DNA of 64,000 bases, taken from contig JAJHTX010000008.1 in the NCBI GenBank assembly GCA_032164295.1, positions 62,001-126,000 on the forward strand. The letters are read 5' to 3'. A model generated the notes under the pieces. The model was not told the DNA's origin, ran no database searches, and saw only the letters and a list, made by a program, of their open reading frames with translations. The stretch comes from Inonotus obliquus (lineage: Eukaryota; Basidiomycota; Agaricomycetes; Hymenochaetales; Hymenochaetaceae). Positions 46,770-56,678 of this stretch are shown piece after piece (within the stretch, counting starts at the first letter, position 1; each line of letters begins with the position of its first letter). The position numbers were made by a program, and so were the translations under genes.

Positions 46770-48453
46770 TCACAGGATGCGATACACTACAAACAGATAC
46801 GAGAATCGCCGTACTGCTAAGAGGACAATGAAATCCCTCAGGCAGGACAGCAAAAAGCAGAGCAGAGGTGAAACCGCATAACCCAAACTCTCAGGATGGA
46901 GCCAGGACGTCCCTGAAAAACGAAATGTAAGACTCGTCCCGCACAGAAGCAGCAGTACACACAAGTCAACAGCCTGTTCCCAGTCCATTGAGGCAGTGCT
47001 CTCAGACGATGTACGCAATCCAAGGTGATCCCGTGGCATGACCTTGTCAAAGAAATTTTCAACTTTAGGCTTCATGGCATCCAGTATTACTTTGTGAGAT
47101 GCTGCCTTTGGCGGGACCCAAGGGTAGACCTTTGAATGTGATCCATGCGTATAATAGCGATTGAGACTGAGACCATCTGCCACCTCGTTGTAGGCTTTGA
47201 AATAAAGCGAGCAACCAACGCACGACAGACGCGAAACACCGATATAATGGTACGCGAGCAGAGATTGACTGGTGAAATGCGCCAGGACGACACTCTCTGC
47301 ATGAACATTCCGAGCCCATGCATTCTTTCGGACCCTGTAGTCGTCACTCATAGAGAGGCGATCTAAAAACTCTCCCGATTTGATCGACCGTTTCTTATTT
47401 ACCAAGTTCAAAACCACGTCGTCATTGGTGAAATCGTAACTCAAATGGCCGATCTCGGGTGGGGCGTGAAGAACGTCAAGTACAGGTCTGTCCAGCACCT
47501 TGCCAAAAGACACAGAGTGCGGGAGAACGAGCGATTGCCGGATACTAGCATCCACAACCAATAACTTTTCAGCAATTCTCTGATAGCGATCGGATGCACT
47601 TTGCCACACTAAAGGAATGTATCAGCACGTGGCGCACACCACATAATAAACGTACATAAAGCTCACGCTGTTCGTCCAAAAACCCCAATTGATTGTTCAG
47701 CATCTCTACCAGTTCGTTTGCTCGAGCGCAGGCCATCATCCATGGTTTGGCTTTACCACCGTGATAAACGTACTCCGTGTACTTCTCGATAACATCTTTC
47801 AGCGCCTCAACGAGCTGCCACTGATCTCTCGAAAGACCAGTTGGCCTGATCTTTGGCAATATGTGTGGTTTCTTCCCAGGAGAATCGGGTTCCGGTTCCT
47901 TGTCCTCTTCTTCCTGTGCTTTGGCAGCCAGAGCACTAACCAGGCCATCCAACATCTTGTGATCCGTCGCCTTAGTGTAGTGTCTCTTGATTCGGTCTCT
48001 TGAGAATGTGTAGCCAATCTTGTAAAACTTGCTCGTGGGGTCTGCAGATAAGTCGCTCTCATCCGGCGTCACCTCACGTTCTGTTATTCCTCGAATCTCC
48101 TGCAGGATTCCCCACATCTCCCTCAGGTGGTTCTCTGCGGCGGCCAAGTGGTCGGGCGACCCGTTTTCAGCGATACAAAGAACCACTCTATCGTCTTCAG
48201 TGGGAACATAACCGACGGCAACGACCTCTGACCTGTACTGAGACAGAAGGAGGGCGGCCAAGGCGTCGAGTACATGGGTAAGTCTGTGATGACCTAGATC
48301 TGCAAAAGGAGAGGTAGAACGAGCGATTCGCTGTTCAATAGCAGGGCGGTTGTCGCGCTTGAGCCTCTCTTCGGCCGGAACAGTGAAAACTTTGCCGTCA
48401 GCAGCCGCAAGTATGCGAAGCGCCTCAGCAGACAGCGTATTACCAGATGACAT
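46770..48453 (-). CDS. OTT_1508-like deaminase family protein
   Basis: Exon 1 runs from ATG 48453 (MSSGNTLSAEALR) to about 47656. Exon 2 starts near 47608 and runs to about 46770, giving about 540 residues. Exon 2 has HAES, followed 24 residues after the Glu by SCVGC, in the context YIGVSRLSCVGCSLYF. Then comes THGSHSKVYPWVPP. HAE plus CxxC is the zinc site of the cytidine-deaminase superfamily, and the context matches the fungal OTT_1508-like group, a family linked to toxins and nucleic-acid editing. The obvious donor GTACGT after 47656 gives the wrong phase; a GT four bases further restores it. The 3' end may hold another small intron. The substrate is unknown. It is divergent from lectin 2, with 160 bases between the starts. 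Confidence 0.75.
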
Positions 48454-48613
48454 GACGGCACCAGAGCACCAGACCCATAGAGATAATCCACCGGGAAATG
48501 CCGGCCAAATTACGATTCCGCGGCAATTAATGGTCATTTTGATGCCGTGCCGAGGTTGACCATATATAAACCCTACCCTGTCCAATCATCCCACTCAACT
48601 TTTGTCCACTACA
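48454..48613. promoter_or_regulatory. Divergent promoter of the deaminase and lectin 2
   Basis: Only 160 bases separate the two start codons. A TATA box (TATATAAA, 48563-48570) serves lectin 2, about 45 bases before its ATG. The shared region suggests joint regulation. Confidence 0.6.
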
Positions 48614-49238
48614 ATGACTCAAGGAAAGGATCCCGGTGTCTACAAAATCATAAACGCAAAGGGCGGAACTGCCTTGGATCTTTCAGGAGGTGACAACTAC
48701 AGCATCATCGGTTATCCTTACAACGGCGGAGGAAATCAAAAGGTATCATACGTCCTTATCCCTTCACATTCGCTCATACCGCATGTAGTGGATCATCAGC
48801 GATCCCGATGATAACGACAACCAAACCATCCAAAACGAAGGCAGCGGTCTCTTCCTCGCCATCGAGGGCGATCCAGGCGACGATCAGAAAGTCATTGCGC
48901 GCGACGAACCTTTCGCCTGGGCTATCCGTCGCGACTGGACCAACCCCGATAACTGGCGCGTCTACATCCCAGAAACACCTTTCAATGTCGACTTGACAAA
49001 CTATGGGAGCGATGAGGTCAGTATTTAGCTTACCCAGTAACAGCGACTTTACTCATCGCGAGTTAGCCTGGCACAACGGTTGCTGTATGGGGTGCATGGG
49101 AAGCTTCGAACCAGACTTGGCATTTCGACTCTCGTAAGATTTCTCTTTGTGCATATGTGTCTAGTTGCTTACATACACGTTCCAGCTGACGAACCTGCGG
49201 GCGATGAGCACCACGGAGGCGCCGAGCCCGAGGAGTAA
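48614..49238 (+). CDS. Ricin-B-type (beta-trefoil) lectin 2
   Basis: Exons 48614-48742, 48789-49016, 49067-49133 and 49186-49238 join in phase to 158 residues. The protein begins MTQGKDPGVYKIIN, has GGTALDLSGGDN, a QxW motif formed over intron 1 (NQKW), GLFLAIEG and WAIRRDW, and ends in an acidic tail (GAEPEE). The first-exon length (129 bases) and intron phases equal those of lectin 1, so they are paralogues. No signal peptide is present, as expected for cytosolic fungal lectins of this type. It probably binds galactose- or GalNAc-type glycans, but the binding residues cannot be judged here. The family often protects fruiting bodies against grazers. Confidence 0.88.
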
Positions 49239-50342
49239 CGAAAGCAATAATACGAGCATCCTGTACTATCTTGTTAGAAGACGAACTCGGCATGTAAATA
49301 TTCCAGTGGAAGAATTCGCAAAACGTTCATGTGACGGCTCTCAGCCTGGGCGTATTGCACTTGAGGACTTTCAGATACTTGGCCTGCTTGATCCAAGGTC
49401 CTATCAAGGTCAGTTATCAGCTATCAACGGCCATCTCTTCCCCTCCCAGTCGTCTGGTCCCGTCCTCGTGCATAAGAGAACAGATGATGTGGAGACGGCT
49501 CCTCGATCGATCACTTGGTCCCTAGCGAGGCTCTGTCATTTCCCGTCCCGTGCGGTGTGCATCCCGCTTTCCCTCCTGGCCTGCTTTGTTTTAACCAGAG
49601 TCGAAGCTTCTCTCTCCGTCCTGAGTATTCGGATAAACTCTGAGATATGGCAGCGAATGAACGAAAGTACTAGTACGTGCACCACTCTAACACCGCACAA
49701 TTATTGAATCAACGACGTCGTGTTCCTTGTAACTCGTGCTCTGCTGGCCTGCGTCGAGCTACGAACCTAATATTGAAGATGTTAGAAATTGAAGAGACTA
49801 TGCGATACGCGACACATCTCCTAGATTGCTTATGTGTGAGTATCGCTGCAGAATCGCAGAATCGATTAACGGAGATCGTACTGGCACTATGTAGTACTGA
49901 CAAACAAAGTCAATCAACGGAGTTGTGAATAGTAGATAATAAGTATCATCCTACGCAGCGCAGCCATGTGTTTCTCGCATATGTGATTCTGTGAGAGCCG
50001 CCGGCTGTATATAGAGCTTTCCTACACCCTATACATATACGAACGACGGCCGCTCTTCTGCAGGCAGGCAGTGTGAGAAGATGAGAAGATGAGTGAGGGG
50101 AAGTGACTGCGGAACACAGGAATTTTATTACTTAATATTACGTAACATCTTAGATGCGGCACAACTTGTATTTCGATATTTAACGCCACGCCATACCCAA
50201 CTCTTGTCTTCTTTCTCTTGTTCTCTTGTTACTCTATTCCGACCGACCGCTCTCGCTTTAGGATTAGGATCGTATACTTGAGCTGGTGCTCATCTTAGTC
50301 GCATTACCTCTACCTCCTTCGTTGTCGAAAGAAAAGGTCTTT
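49239..50342. other. Gene-free stretch of 1.1 kb
   Basis: The ORFs here (for example 49165-49707, which overlaps the last lectin exon) show no domain or splice support. It probably contains the lectin 2 3' UTR and the promoter of the following gene, with a CTTTCTCTTGTTCTCTTG pyrimidine tract near 50211. Confidence 0.45.
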
Positions 50343-51495
50343 ATGATGCCGTCATTGAGCTTCAAGAACGCTCCGAACGGGAGGAGCGCGTCCTATTCGT
50401 ATCAACCCCTTCCTCAAGAAAGCATGGACATCAACTCGCCACCACTCAAACAAGAGCAATGCGGACACGAAAACGCATGCAGCTCGCATACGCATAAGGC
50501 TTGCCACGCTTCACGCCGTCGACGCCTCTTACTCATGGCGTTCGGTATCTCTTCTGCAATACTCCTTCTTGCGATGGTTGGATTGTGGTACGTGTATGGA
50601 TGTAGTGGGGTGATGGAGATGCTTGGAGATGGTGTTGTTGGACTTGTCAAGCGTCAGTCGGGAGGTGGAGGCGGGGGTGGTACTACTGAAGATGACGGAC
50701 AAGGTATATTCGTCAAGAACAAACGTACGCATGCATTTCTTCTCGTATATCCGTAAAGTCTTTTAACCGAGCTGAATGTTTCTTTGGATGTGTGCAACAG
50801 TATACCTCATCGTCCTCTTCGTCGGCCTTTTCATTTGTTTGATATTGGGTATTATGGTATCTGTGTGGTGCTGTAAAGGAGCTTTCAACAACCCGCTTTG
50901 CTGTCCTTGCTATTTGTGCGCCTGTTGTGGTGCCCTTAGTGAGTACTACCTTCATCGTCATCTTTTCTCTTTTTTCGTTTGCTGTTTGCTGTTTCTGTTT
51001 GTTGTTTTGTCTCCACCCCTATTCTCCGTTCTCCGTTCTGGTGGAGAACGTTGAGACCGTTGACGGTTGCGGTTGTCAAGTAATTTGCTACCGTATCGGC
51101 ATGATGCTCGGCATCACACGCATCGTGTTGTTGGTCTCTGCTCGCTTGGCAGACGGTTCGGCAGACATCTCGGCATCCTCAGCGTCTTGTCGTTTCGTTT
51201 TCATTCAGGCATTTCGCCTTTATTAGAAATTCCCATCTCTTCATCTCTTCTCTCACTGTTTGCCGTCCTGCCGTCTCCATTCTTTCTCTTCGGTGCTTCG
51301 GTCGGTGCTAACGGCATTCCGACTTTTCTCATCTTGGCATTCTCACCTCCGACGATTATTCTCATCTCAACTTCAATGGATAATGAATGAATGCTGACCT
51401 ATGAACCTTTTTCTATTTCTAAATCGATAGGTTGTTTGCAGTGCATCAGCTGCGGATTGTGCGGGGAGGCTTTTGATCAGATTGGGTTCGAATAG
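50343..51495 (+). CDS. Cys-rich two-pass membrane protein, function unknown
   Basis: Exons 50343-50724, 50801-50938 and 51431-51495 join in phase to 194 residues. After a polar N-terminus with a basic RRRR stretch come a membrane segment (LLLMAFGISSAILLLAMVGL) and a Gly-rich linker. A second membrane segment follows (YLIVLFVGLFICLILGIMVS), then a dense Cys region. That region continues across the last intron (CCKGAF, CCPCYLCACC, then CLQCISCGLCGEAF). The last intron is 492 bases, much longer than the first (76 bases). Start at 50343 (second ATG 50346). The pattern suggests palmitoylation or metal binding at the membrane. I do not recognise the family. Confidence 0.7.
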
Positions 51496-52328
51496 AATGA
51501 ATCCGCAGCATCGTGATGTTCGGAGTATCGGACGCGTCTCATAATCTTACACTCTTACACTCTTACGTGCGTGTCGTAATCTTCTGGACGTGCATTCAAT
51601 GCTATTCATTGCGAAATCATCCCTTTCTTTGATGGACACTGTTTGTTTGATATTGAGTCTTACTCTTGCCACCCCATCCCACCCCACCCCATCTCATCCC
51701 ATTTGAATGACTTTTGTCTCTTGGACAGTATTAGAATTTTGTGGTTGTATTTATTTATGATACCCAATTTACATATTGCATGTTCCATATTGCATATTGC
51801 ATATTGCATACAGAGTTATGTGAAAGGATCCCGATTAATATTCCGATTCTTTACTCGTTTATTCGAGACTGATCGATTCAATTTGGTTTGAAGCATCTCT
51901 TATATTATGTAGTACTGATCAAGATTGTCATTCTGTTATGAGTTACGAAGTGGGGAGTGTCCTGTAGGTTGTCAGGCAGACTGGTTATGATTTGTGATTT
52001 ACGATTTGGAAATCGAACGGATGAGATATGAGAGGAGTGAGAGAGGAATTAGACTAATACTATCGTATGCAGTGCGTAATTCAACCTACCTGGTCTTGAT
52101 CTTGATTATGTCCCGACATGCATATATATGGAGAATTCGACTACGCGTCGATCATTACATAAGCGCTCGCTTCGGTACCCACCCGTATGTAATATTAATG
52201 GGACTTGGTTTGATTATTGTAGATGTAATCGTACCCATTCAAATTCATATGCATGATTTAAAGTTCGGTGCTTTGTCAAGTTTTACCCTTTAAAGGAATA
52301 CTAATACTAGTACTAGTGGTGGTAGTAC
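51496..52328. other. Spacer with short ATTGCAT repeats
   Basis: No gene is recognised. A short run of TATTGCA units is at about 51773-51810, and CCACCCCATC-type repeats are at about 51672-51700. A cluster of CTAGTACTAG-like palindromes comes just before the next element. Confidence 0.45.
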
Positions 52329-52475
52329 AGCCTAGTACAGCTGATGGGTAAGTCACGTGGATTATGTAACAATCAAATTCCCTTATCGAGTGAAGATTTT
52401 CTTCGATTTTTTACATATATGGCAAGGTTTGATGATTAGTCATGCACGTGACTTACCCATCAGCTGTACTAGGCT
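52329..52475. repeat. 147-bp element with perfect 31-bp inverted repeats
   Basis: The arms 52329-52359 and 52445-52475 are perfect reverse complements over 31 bases and enclose 85 bases. Each arm includes CACGTGA. Size and structure fit a MITE or a strong cruciform. No target duplication was found. Confidence 0.7.
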
Positions 52476-52476
52476 T

Positions 52477-53306
52477 GGTACCTGGCACGGCCTATGTAAT
52501 TTCCGTGACATTCCCACGGTCCCTTCCATGGCTAAGCGGCGATCGACACGGATTCACCTGTTCCACTTTTTGTTTTGAGATTCAAGGGCCTGTCCTCCCT
52601 TCCACAACTTTACAAAAAATCTGAAAAAATGTCCAAAAATTATTTTTCGACACTCTGAACAAGGTGGTAAGAAAAATTACAAAAAATGTCCAACAGATTC
52701 CAAGATACGGCGATTTTTGATACATATATAAATAACTAAGACACTTCCTAAGAATTTTTTTTTAACAAAATCTTTATTTTTCATTAAGATTTATATATCT
52801 GAAAGAAATATGACAAGAAAGCCTGAATTCATTGAGCTAGGAAGCATATATGTTGCTGTGTCTACTGTATATGTTAATCTCTCCACCAGTATGTCGATTT
52901 TTTTCACATATAGTTGACAGAACTACCCTAATACACACATACATCATGTCCAAGCAGTTTTAAAGGAGTTTTATAAGTGTTTTCAGAGGAAGATATGGTC
53001 GTGCAAAAAAGCCAAAATAAGATCATGTGATACATAAGTGAAAACAGTTATGTATATTCTGCCTGAATATCACCTACAATCGATTCAGATTTGGTATATT
53101 TCACATCAGATAGTTATTCCAAGCCTTTTCATGTTGAAAGGAAGGGACAAATAACTCAAATTATGTGGAACTACATATTCAAGGGATTTAGTGGGGGACC
53201 GGAAAGTGGGACATGAAGATCGACGCGAGTTACTATAAATGGAAAGTATTTGAAACTCCGCCCGGGAAAAAGTGTCACAGATTTTTTATAGGCCGTGCCA
53301 GGCACC
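52477..53306. mobile_element. Non-autonomous DNA element with imperfect terminal inverted repeats
   Basis: The ends are reverse complements: GGTACCTGGCACGGCCTAT at 52477 and GGTGCCTGGCACGGCCTAT at 53306 on the other strand. Similarity continues, with mismatches, for roughly 100 bases. The 0.8-kb AT-rich interior has no transposase. A MITE-like derivative is likely. No clear target duplication was seen. Confidence 0.6.
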
Positions 53307-53613
53307 ACCTTTCCTTCAACCACCACCATCGAGCGTGGAAAACTCCCTCTCCCTCCCTTCATTCCGTCCGCCTCACCAGTGTAGTTCTGGGGAGTCTGCA
53401 CTTTATGGTGTCTCCCCTGCAACATCAGGTTGTTCAGCTTTATGCTGTCTCCTGCTTGCTGTGGGGTTAATCTCTTTTATGCGCAACGTAAGTTGTGCTC
53501 GCCTCCCTCGTCGGGCGAACTGGTGAAACCCAGTCTAAAAACTATCCTTTGTCCTACCCCCTAGTAGGGGTCCATTCTCACCACCCTTGTTCGCGCACTG
53601 TAGACTGTCCTGG
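53307..53613. other. Short flank between the inverted-repeat element and element X
   Basis: No gene. A small hairpin (CCCCCTAGTAGGGG) is at about 53559-53572. The last five bases before X are CCTGG, which would be its target duplication; the partner is outside the window. Confidence 0.4.
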
Positions 53614-53671
53614 TGAAAGGATTGTGCTGAAATTTTGATTCGATTAGGAACGCCGATCGAAACTACCCCGG

Positions 53672-54448
53672 ATGGGACCGGTTAATTTCACTGGCCGGAG
53701 ACGATCAGGATCGACAGCAAGAAGCGGAGAACACGCGAATCTAATACAATCCGAAGCCGACGATCAAGAAACATCGGCTAGCAACGCTAATCCCGACGAT
53801 CACACTAAACCTTCGCAAACGATGCAGCAAGTACAGCAACCTCCAACGGCTTGCTATAAATGCAGAAGAGTGCGACAGATCATCGAAGACCTACACAAGA
53901 TAATACTACGGGAGGCAACGGGCATGTTGACATATCATGTGTCCAGCGAACGAGCAACAGCTTATCGAGAATACCACAATCCCCCGGAGGTCGTTCGAAA
54001 TCGCACGAGGTCAACAATAGTAATGGATACGGCAATAGGCATGCAACCAAAGACGCACTGGACAATAGTAGGAATCCACGACATATTAGCACTCGAGTGC
54101 CCAAGCACATTCGTGGAGATCAGTGCAGACTATGTTACGAACCGCCGCTCACCGATAACAGCGGCATGGGTTGCAAACACACTCAGGGAACTATGGGCAT
54201 ACTGCAAAGCTATTCGACTACAAGGAGACCTATACCTAGGCTGGAGAATACCTTCGAACGATACTCGACGAAGTGTACGGCTACTCATCGCCATAGGCAC
54301 ATACGTTAAACCACCTTGGTTTCCCCACGATGATATCCGATGTCGAATCACACTTGACGGCCCCGAACAAGAGTCCCGAGGCGACAAGCAAATCACAGCC
54401 TTCATAGCCCCAGATGCTATACAACGGAACCCCGACGGAATTCCTTAA
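53672..54448 (+). CDS. 258-residue ORF inside the X LTR (U3), unknown function
   Basis: The frame starts 58 bases into the LTR and ends upstream of the TATA box, so in the genomic RNA it would lie only in the 3' U3. The N-terminal 60 residues are polar and acidic. A CYKCRR motif gives one CxxC. The C-terminal 140 residues have alternating hydrophobic strands and helices and look globular (HWTIVGIHDILALECPSTF, WVANTLRELWAYCKAIRLQG, VRLLIAIGTYV). No known domain is recognised. The solo LTR keeps the same frame apart from one TGA. The position recalls accessory genes in the 3' LTR of some retroviruses, but no homology to them is claimed. Start ATG 53672 is the first in the LTR. Confidence 0.6.
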   Translation: MGPVNFTGRRRSGSTARSGEHANLIQSEADDQETSASNANPDDHTKPSQTMQQVQQPPTACYKCRRVRQIIEDLHKIILREATGMLTYHVSSERATAYREYHNPPEVVRNRTRSTIVMDTAIGMQPKTHWTIVGIHDILALECPSTFVEISADYVTNRRSPITAAWVANTLRELWAYCKAIRLQGDLYLGWRIPSNDTRRSVRLLIAIGTYVKPPWFPHDDIRCRITLDGPEQESRGDKQITAFIAPDAIQRNPDGIP

Positions 54449-54778
54449 ACGCACGAGCGACTGCGGACGAGCGAACTTTAACTACGGCGCAGCCATACAA
54501 AACCAATGGCATACGAACACGCATTCAATGACTCACTCACTGACTCACTCTATGCACAGGGCGCAACACAAGGCCGACCCCGAGCATAGGTTTCAATTCA
54601 GTTCGAGTCAAGATGAGTCAACACCGAGTCATCATCCTGCACAGGGCGCAGTCGATGAGTCAATCCGCAGCAGAACAATGGAATTACCAGACGAGTTTGG
54701 AAGCTAGAACAACGAATCAGATCGAGAGTAGGAACTACGGAGCGTAGGAAGTGGTCCGTCCACAACATGAGGAAAAGG

Positions 54779-54828
54779 TATAAATAGTTGTAGACTTAGA
54801 CCGTAGCTCCCTATCTTTCTTTCGATCG
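54779..54828 (+). promoter_or_regulatory. X promoter: TATA box and predicted RNA 5' end
   Basis: TATAAATA at 54779-54786 is followed 34 bases later by ATCTTTCTTTCGATCG (54813-54828). That sequence is the reverse complement of the primer-binding site at 55198-55213, which marks it as the likely RNA 5' end. Confidence 0.7.
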
Positions 54829-55197
54829 TCTTGTACATCGAGTCCTCTTAGGCATCTAGCTTCTAATCTGAAGACCACCTAATCTGCTTAACCTCTCTTA
54901 CTCTACGGCGTGGAACGATTGATTAGTCGCCCACTGACTAGGGAAGCTTGCGAACGGCAACCTACCTGTGTTTAACTGGGTACTTGTCCTACTAGCCTGT
55001 CAACGAGGTTGAGGCCCGACTTGATCAGCTAAACGAAAACGTCTGAGGCAACGCTTATTATACTTGGGAATCTGCCCTGCTTGTGAAAACCGAGTAGGCT
55101 CCGGAAACTCTTAGAAAAGCCCCGCCGAACCCGTAACACTGAGGCCGTCCTATTGTGGTTACTGTATAGTCCCGTAGGGCGAGCGTTTTCTAACAAT

Positions 55198-55213
55198 CGA
55201 TCGAAAGAAAGAT
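55198..55213 (+). other. Primer-binding site of X, complementary to its own RNA 5' end
   Basis: CGATCGAAAGAAAGAT starts two bases after the LTR. All 16 bases pair with 54813-54828 of the same element. Confidence 0.75.
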
Positions 55214-55325
55214 CTCCTTCGGGAATCTCAGTAGATCAGTGTTATCGCTTTCTAACATACGAAGAAAGAAGATCCACTCGCAATTGGGAGTGTAATAACC
55301 AACAGCGTCTAACGCTAGTGAAAGG

Positions 55326-55774
55326 TGTTACGACGTCTTTTCTCTTTTCCTCATACGGCCATTCTTTCTATTCGTCGACGCATATTTACTTTCATTTTAA
55401 ATCACGATCCTTACTTAATCCCTACTGGCTTAGCTAATCACAATCTATAACAACTTTATCCCGCCATTCCCCTTCTTCCCTTGTCTCTATTTTTCTTTGT
55501 TTATACTGTACAGTTTATGTAAAGCTTTCCCGCGGCGTCTGGGTATATAAGGCTGGACTAGAGAGTGATCGTCTCTTCACTCTCTTGTTCTAGTACTATC
55601 ACCTACGTCGCAGGTAAGTCGTACTCCCCTTGTATATTATATAGACGTGCTAATTCTAGTACTATCACCTACGTCGCAGACTACGGTCTTTTGTGATTTA
55701 GTGGTAGATCGCTTTCTTGCCCGTCGACGTCTCTGATCCTGTGATCGACGTCTCCGACTGCGCAAAGCGTAACA
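55326..55774 (+). repeat. 5' LTR of the chromovirus
   Basis: A TATA box (TATATAA, 55544-55550) lies 35 bases before ACTCTCTTGTT (55579-55589), the predicted RNA 5' end. An internal 22-base repeat, TTCTAGTACTATCACCTACGTC, occurs twice around a GTAAGT-like site. Confidence 0.93.
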
Positions 55775-55775
55775 T

Positions 55776-55786
55776 AACAAGAGAGT
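55776..55786 (+). other. Self-priming primer-binding site of the chromovirus
   Basis: AACAAGAGAGT starts one base after the LTR and is exactly complementary over 11 bases to 55579-55589, with mismatches on both sides. Confidence 0.8.
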
Positions 55787-56098
55787 CTCTTAACTCGTGT
55801 CGTTGTTGTCGACGTTAAAACAACAAACTCGTACGTGTCTTTGACATCCTCCGTTCCACCTCTGTTTCTTTCGTTGTCGACGTTGGTCAGTGGATAGTCG
55901 TCAGACCCCTGAGACGATCGTATACCTATTGTTGGTGAAGTGTCGTCCCGCGTCCTTACTCGACGTTTGACTTAGACACCTCTCTCTGACAACGCTACCG
56001 TCGGTTGTCGCTTGCGGCAAGAAAGCCCAGTAGTGTCTTGCGGATACGTTTCGTTGGAAAGTCGTTTGTCGAAGTGTTGCTGAACCCCCTGAGACGAC

Positions 56099-56365
56099 GT
56101 GAGAGTTCACGTGCTATCTGAGCGTCGAGTCGATCGACATTACATGTCCGGTGTACCACGTTCCCTCCGTGAGTATATCGGGTTTCTCGAGTGTTACCCC
56201 ACCTACGCGATCGTCGGTTATTACCTCGACGATAACAATCATCTTGTTCCTTTCGAAGTCGGAGCTTACTTTGAGGTCGTCGGTCACTTCCATCGCGCGC
56301 TCATTACCTGGGTACCGACCGTCCGCATCTACGAGTTGTGGACGCCTCTAACCCGTCGACGTTAA
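56099..56365 (+). CDS. Chromovirus leader ORF, possible N-terminal Gag portion
   Basis: The 88-residue ORF has MSGVPRSLREYIGFLECYP and VGYYLDDNNHLVPFEVGAYF, which look globular. It ends in TAA 56363-56365. The gag frame is open from 56352, so the two overlap by 14 bases in different frames. The stretch from 56352 to the gag ATG at 56679 lacks an ATG yet looks protein-like (NKFESWWSPTSKSWVSWDN). A frameshift or non-ATG start may join them. Confidence 0.4.
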   Translation: MRVHVLSERRVDRHYMSGVPRSLREYIGFLECYPTYAIVGYYLDDNNHLVPFEVGAYFEVVGHFHRALITWVPTVRIYELWTPLTRRR

Positions 56366-56678
56366 CAAACTGCCTTTAACACAAGAACAGTTAGCAGCGC
56401 TTCCTTCCAATTCCGTCGTCGACGAGCAGGACAACGTTACAGTCACCGACAAACTAGGCAATAAGTTCGAATCCTGGTGGTCGCCGACTAGCAAGTCTTG
56501 GGTATCGTGGGATAACGACGAACATACAAAGACTTTCAGGTGGAAGCCGAGAAATCCGTCACCACCGACAGCTGCCCCCACACCACCGCCTCAATCTCCC
56601 ACTCCCTCGTTACCGTCTCTACCTTCGACATCGACTGCCTTTGGACTGACACGAACTTCGTCGAACCCTCGAACGACG

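Larger units (their letters stand above)
53614..55195 (+). repeat. 5' LTR of element X
   Basis: TG...CA ends agree exactly with those fixed by the solo LTR and its target duplication. Internal order: ORF 53672-54448, four TGA(C/G)TCA motifs (54529, 54541, 54614, 54656), TATAAATA at 54779-54786, then a predicted RNA start near 54813. At 1.58 kb it is very long for a fungal LTR. Confidence 0.9.

Noticed and set aside
49165..49707. 180-residue plus-strand ORF
   Set aside because: It overlaps the final lectin exon in another frame and has no recognisable features.
53822..53905. CYKCRR motif of the LTR ORF as a Zn2Cys6 DNA-binding domain
   Set aside because: Only one CxxC pair is present; the other four cysteines of a zinc cluster are missing.
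53609..55200. Reading the X LTR at 53.6 kb as a second solo LTR
   Set aside because: The bases on its two sides (CCTGG and ATCGA) do not match. A primer-binding site, leader and gag follow, so it is the 5' LTR of a longer element.
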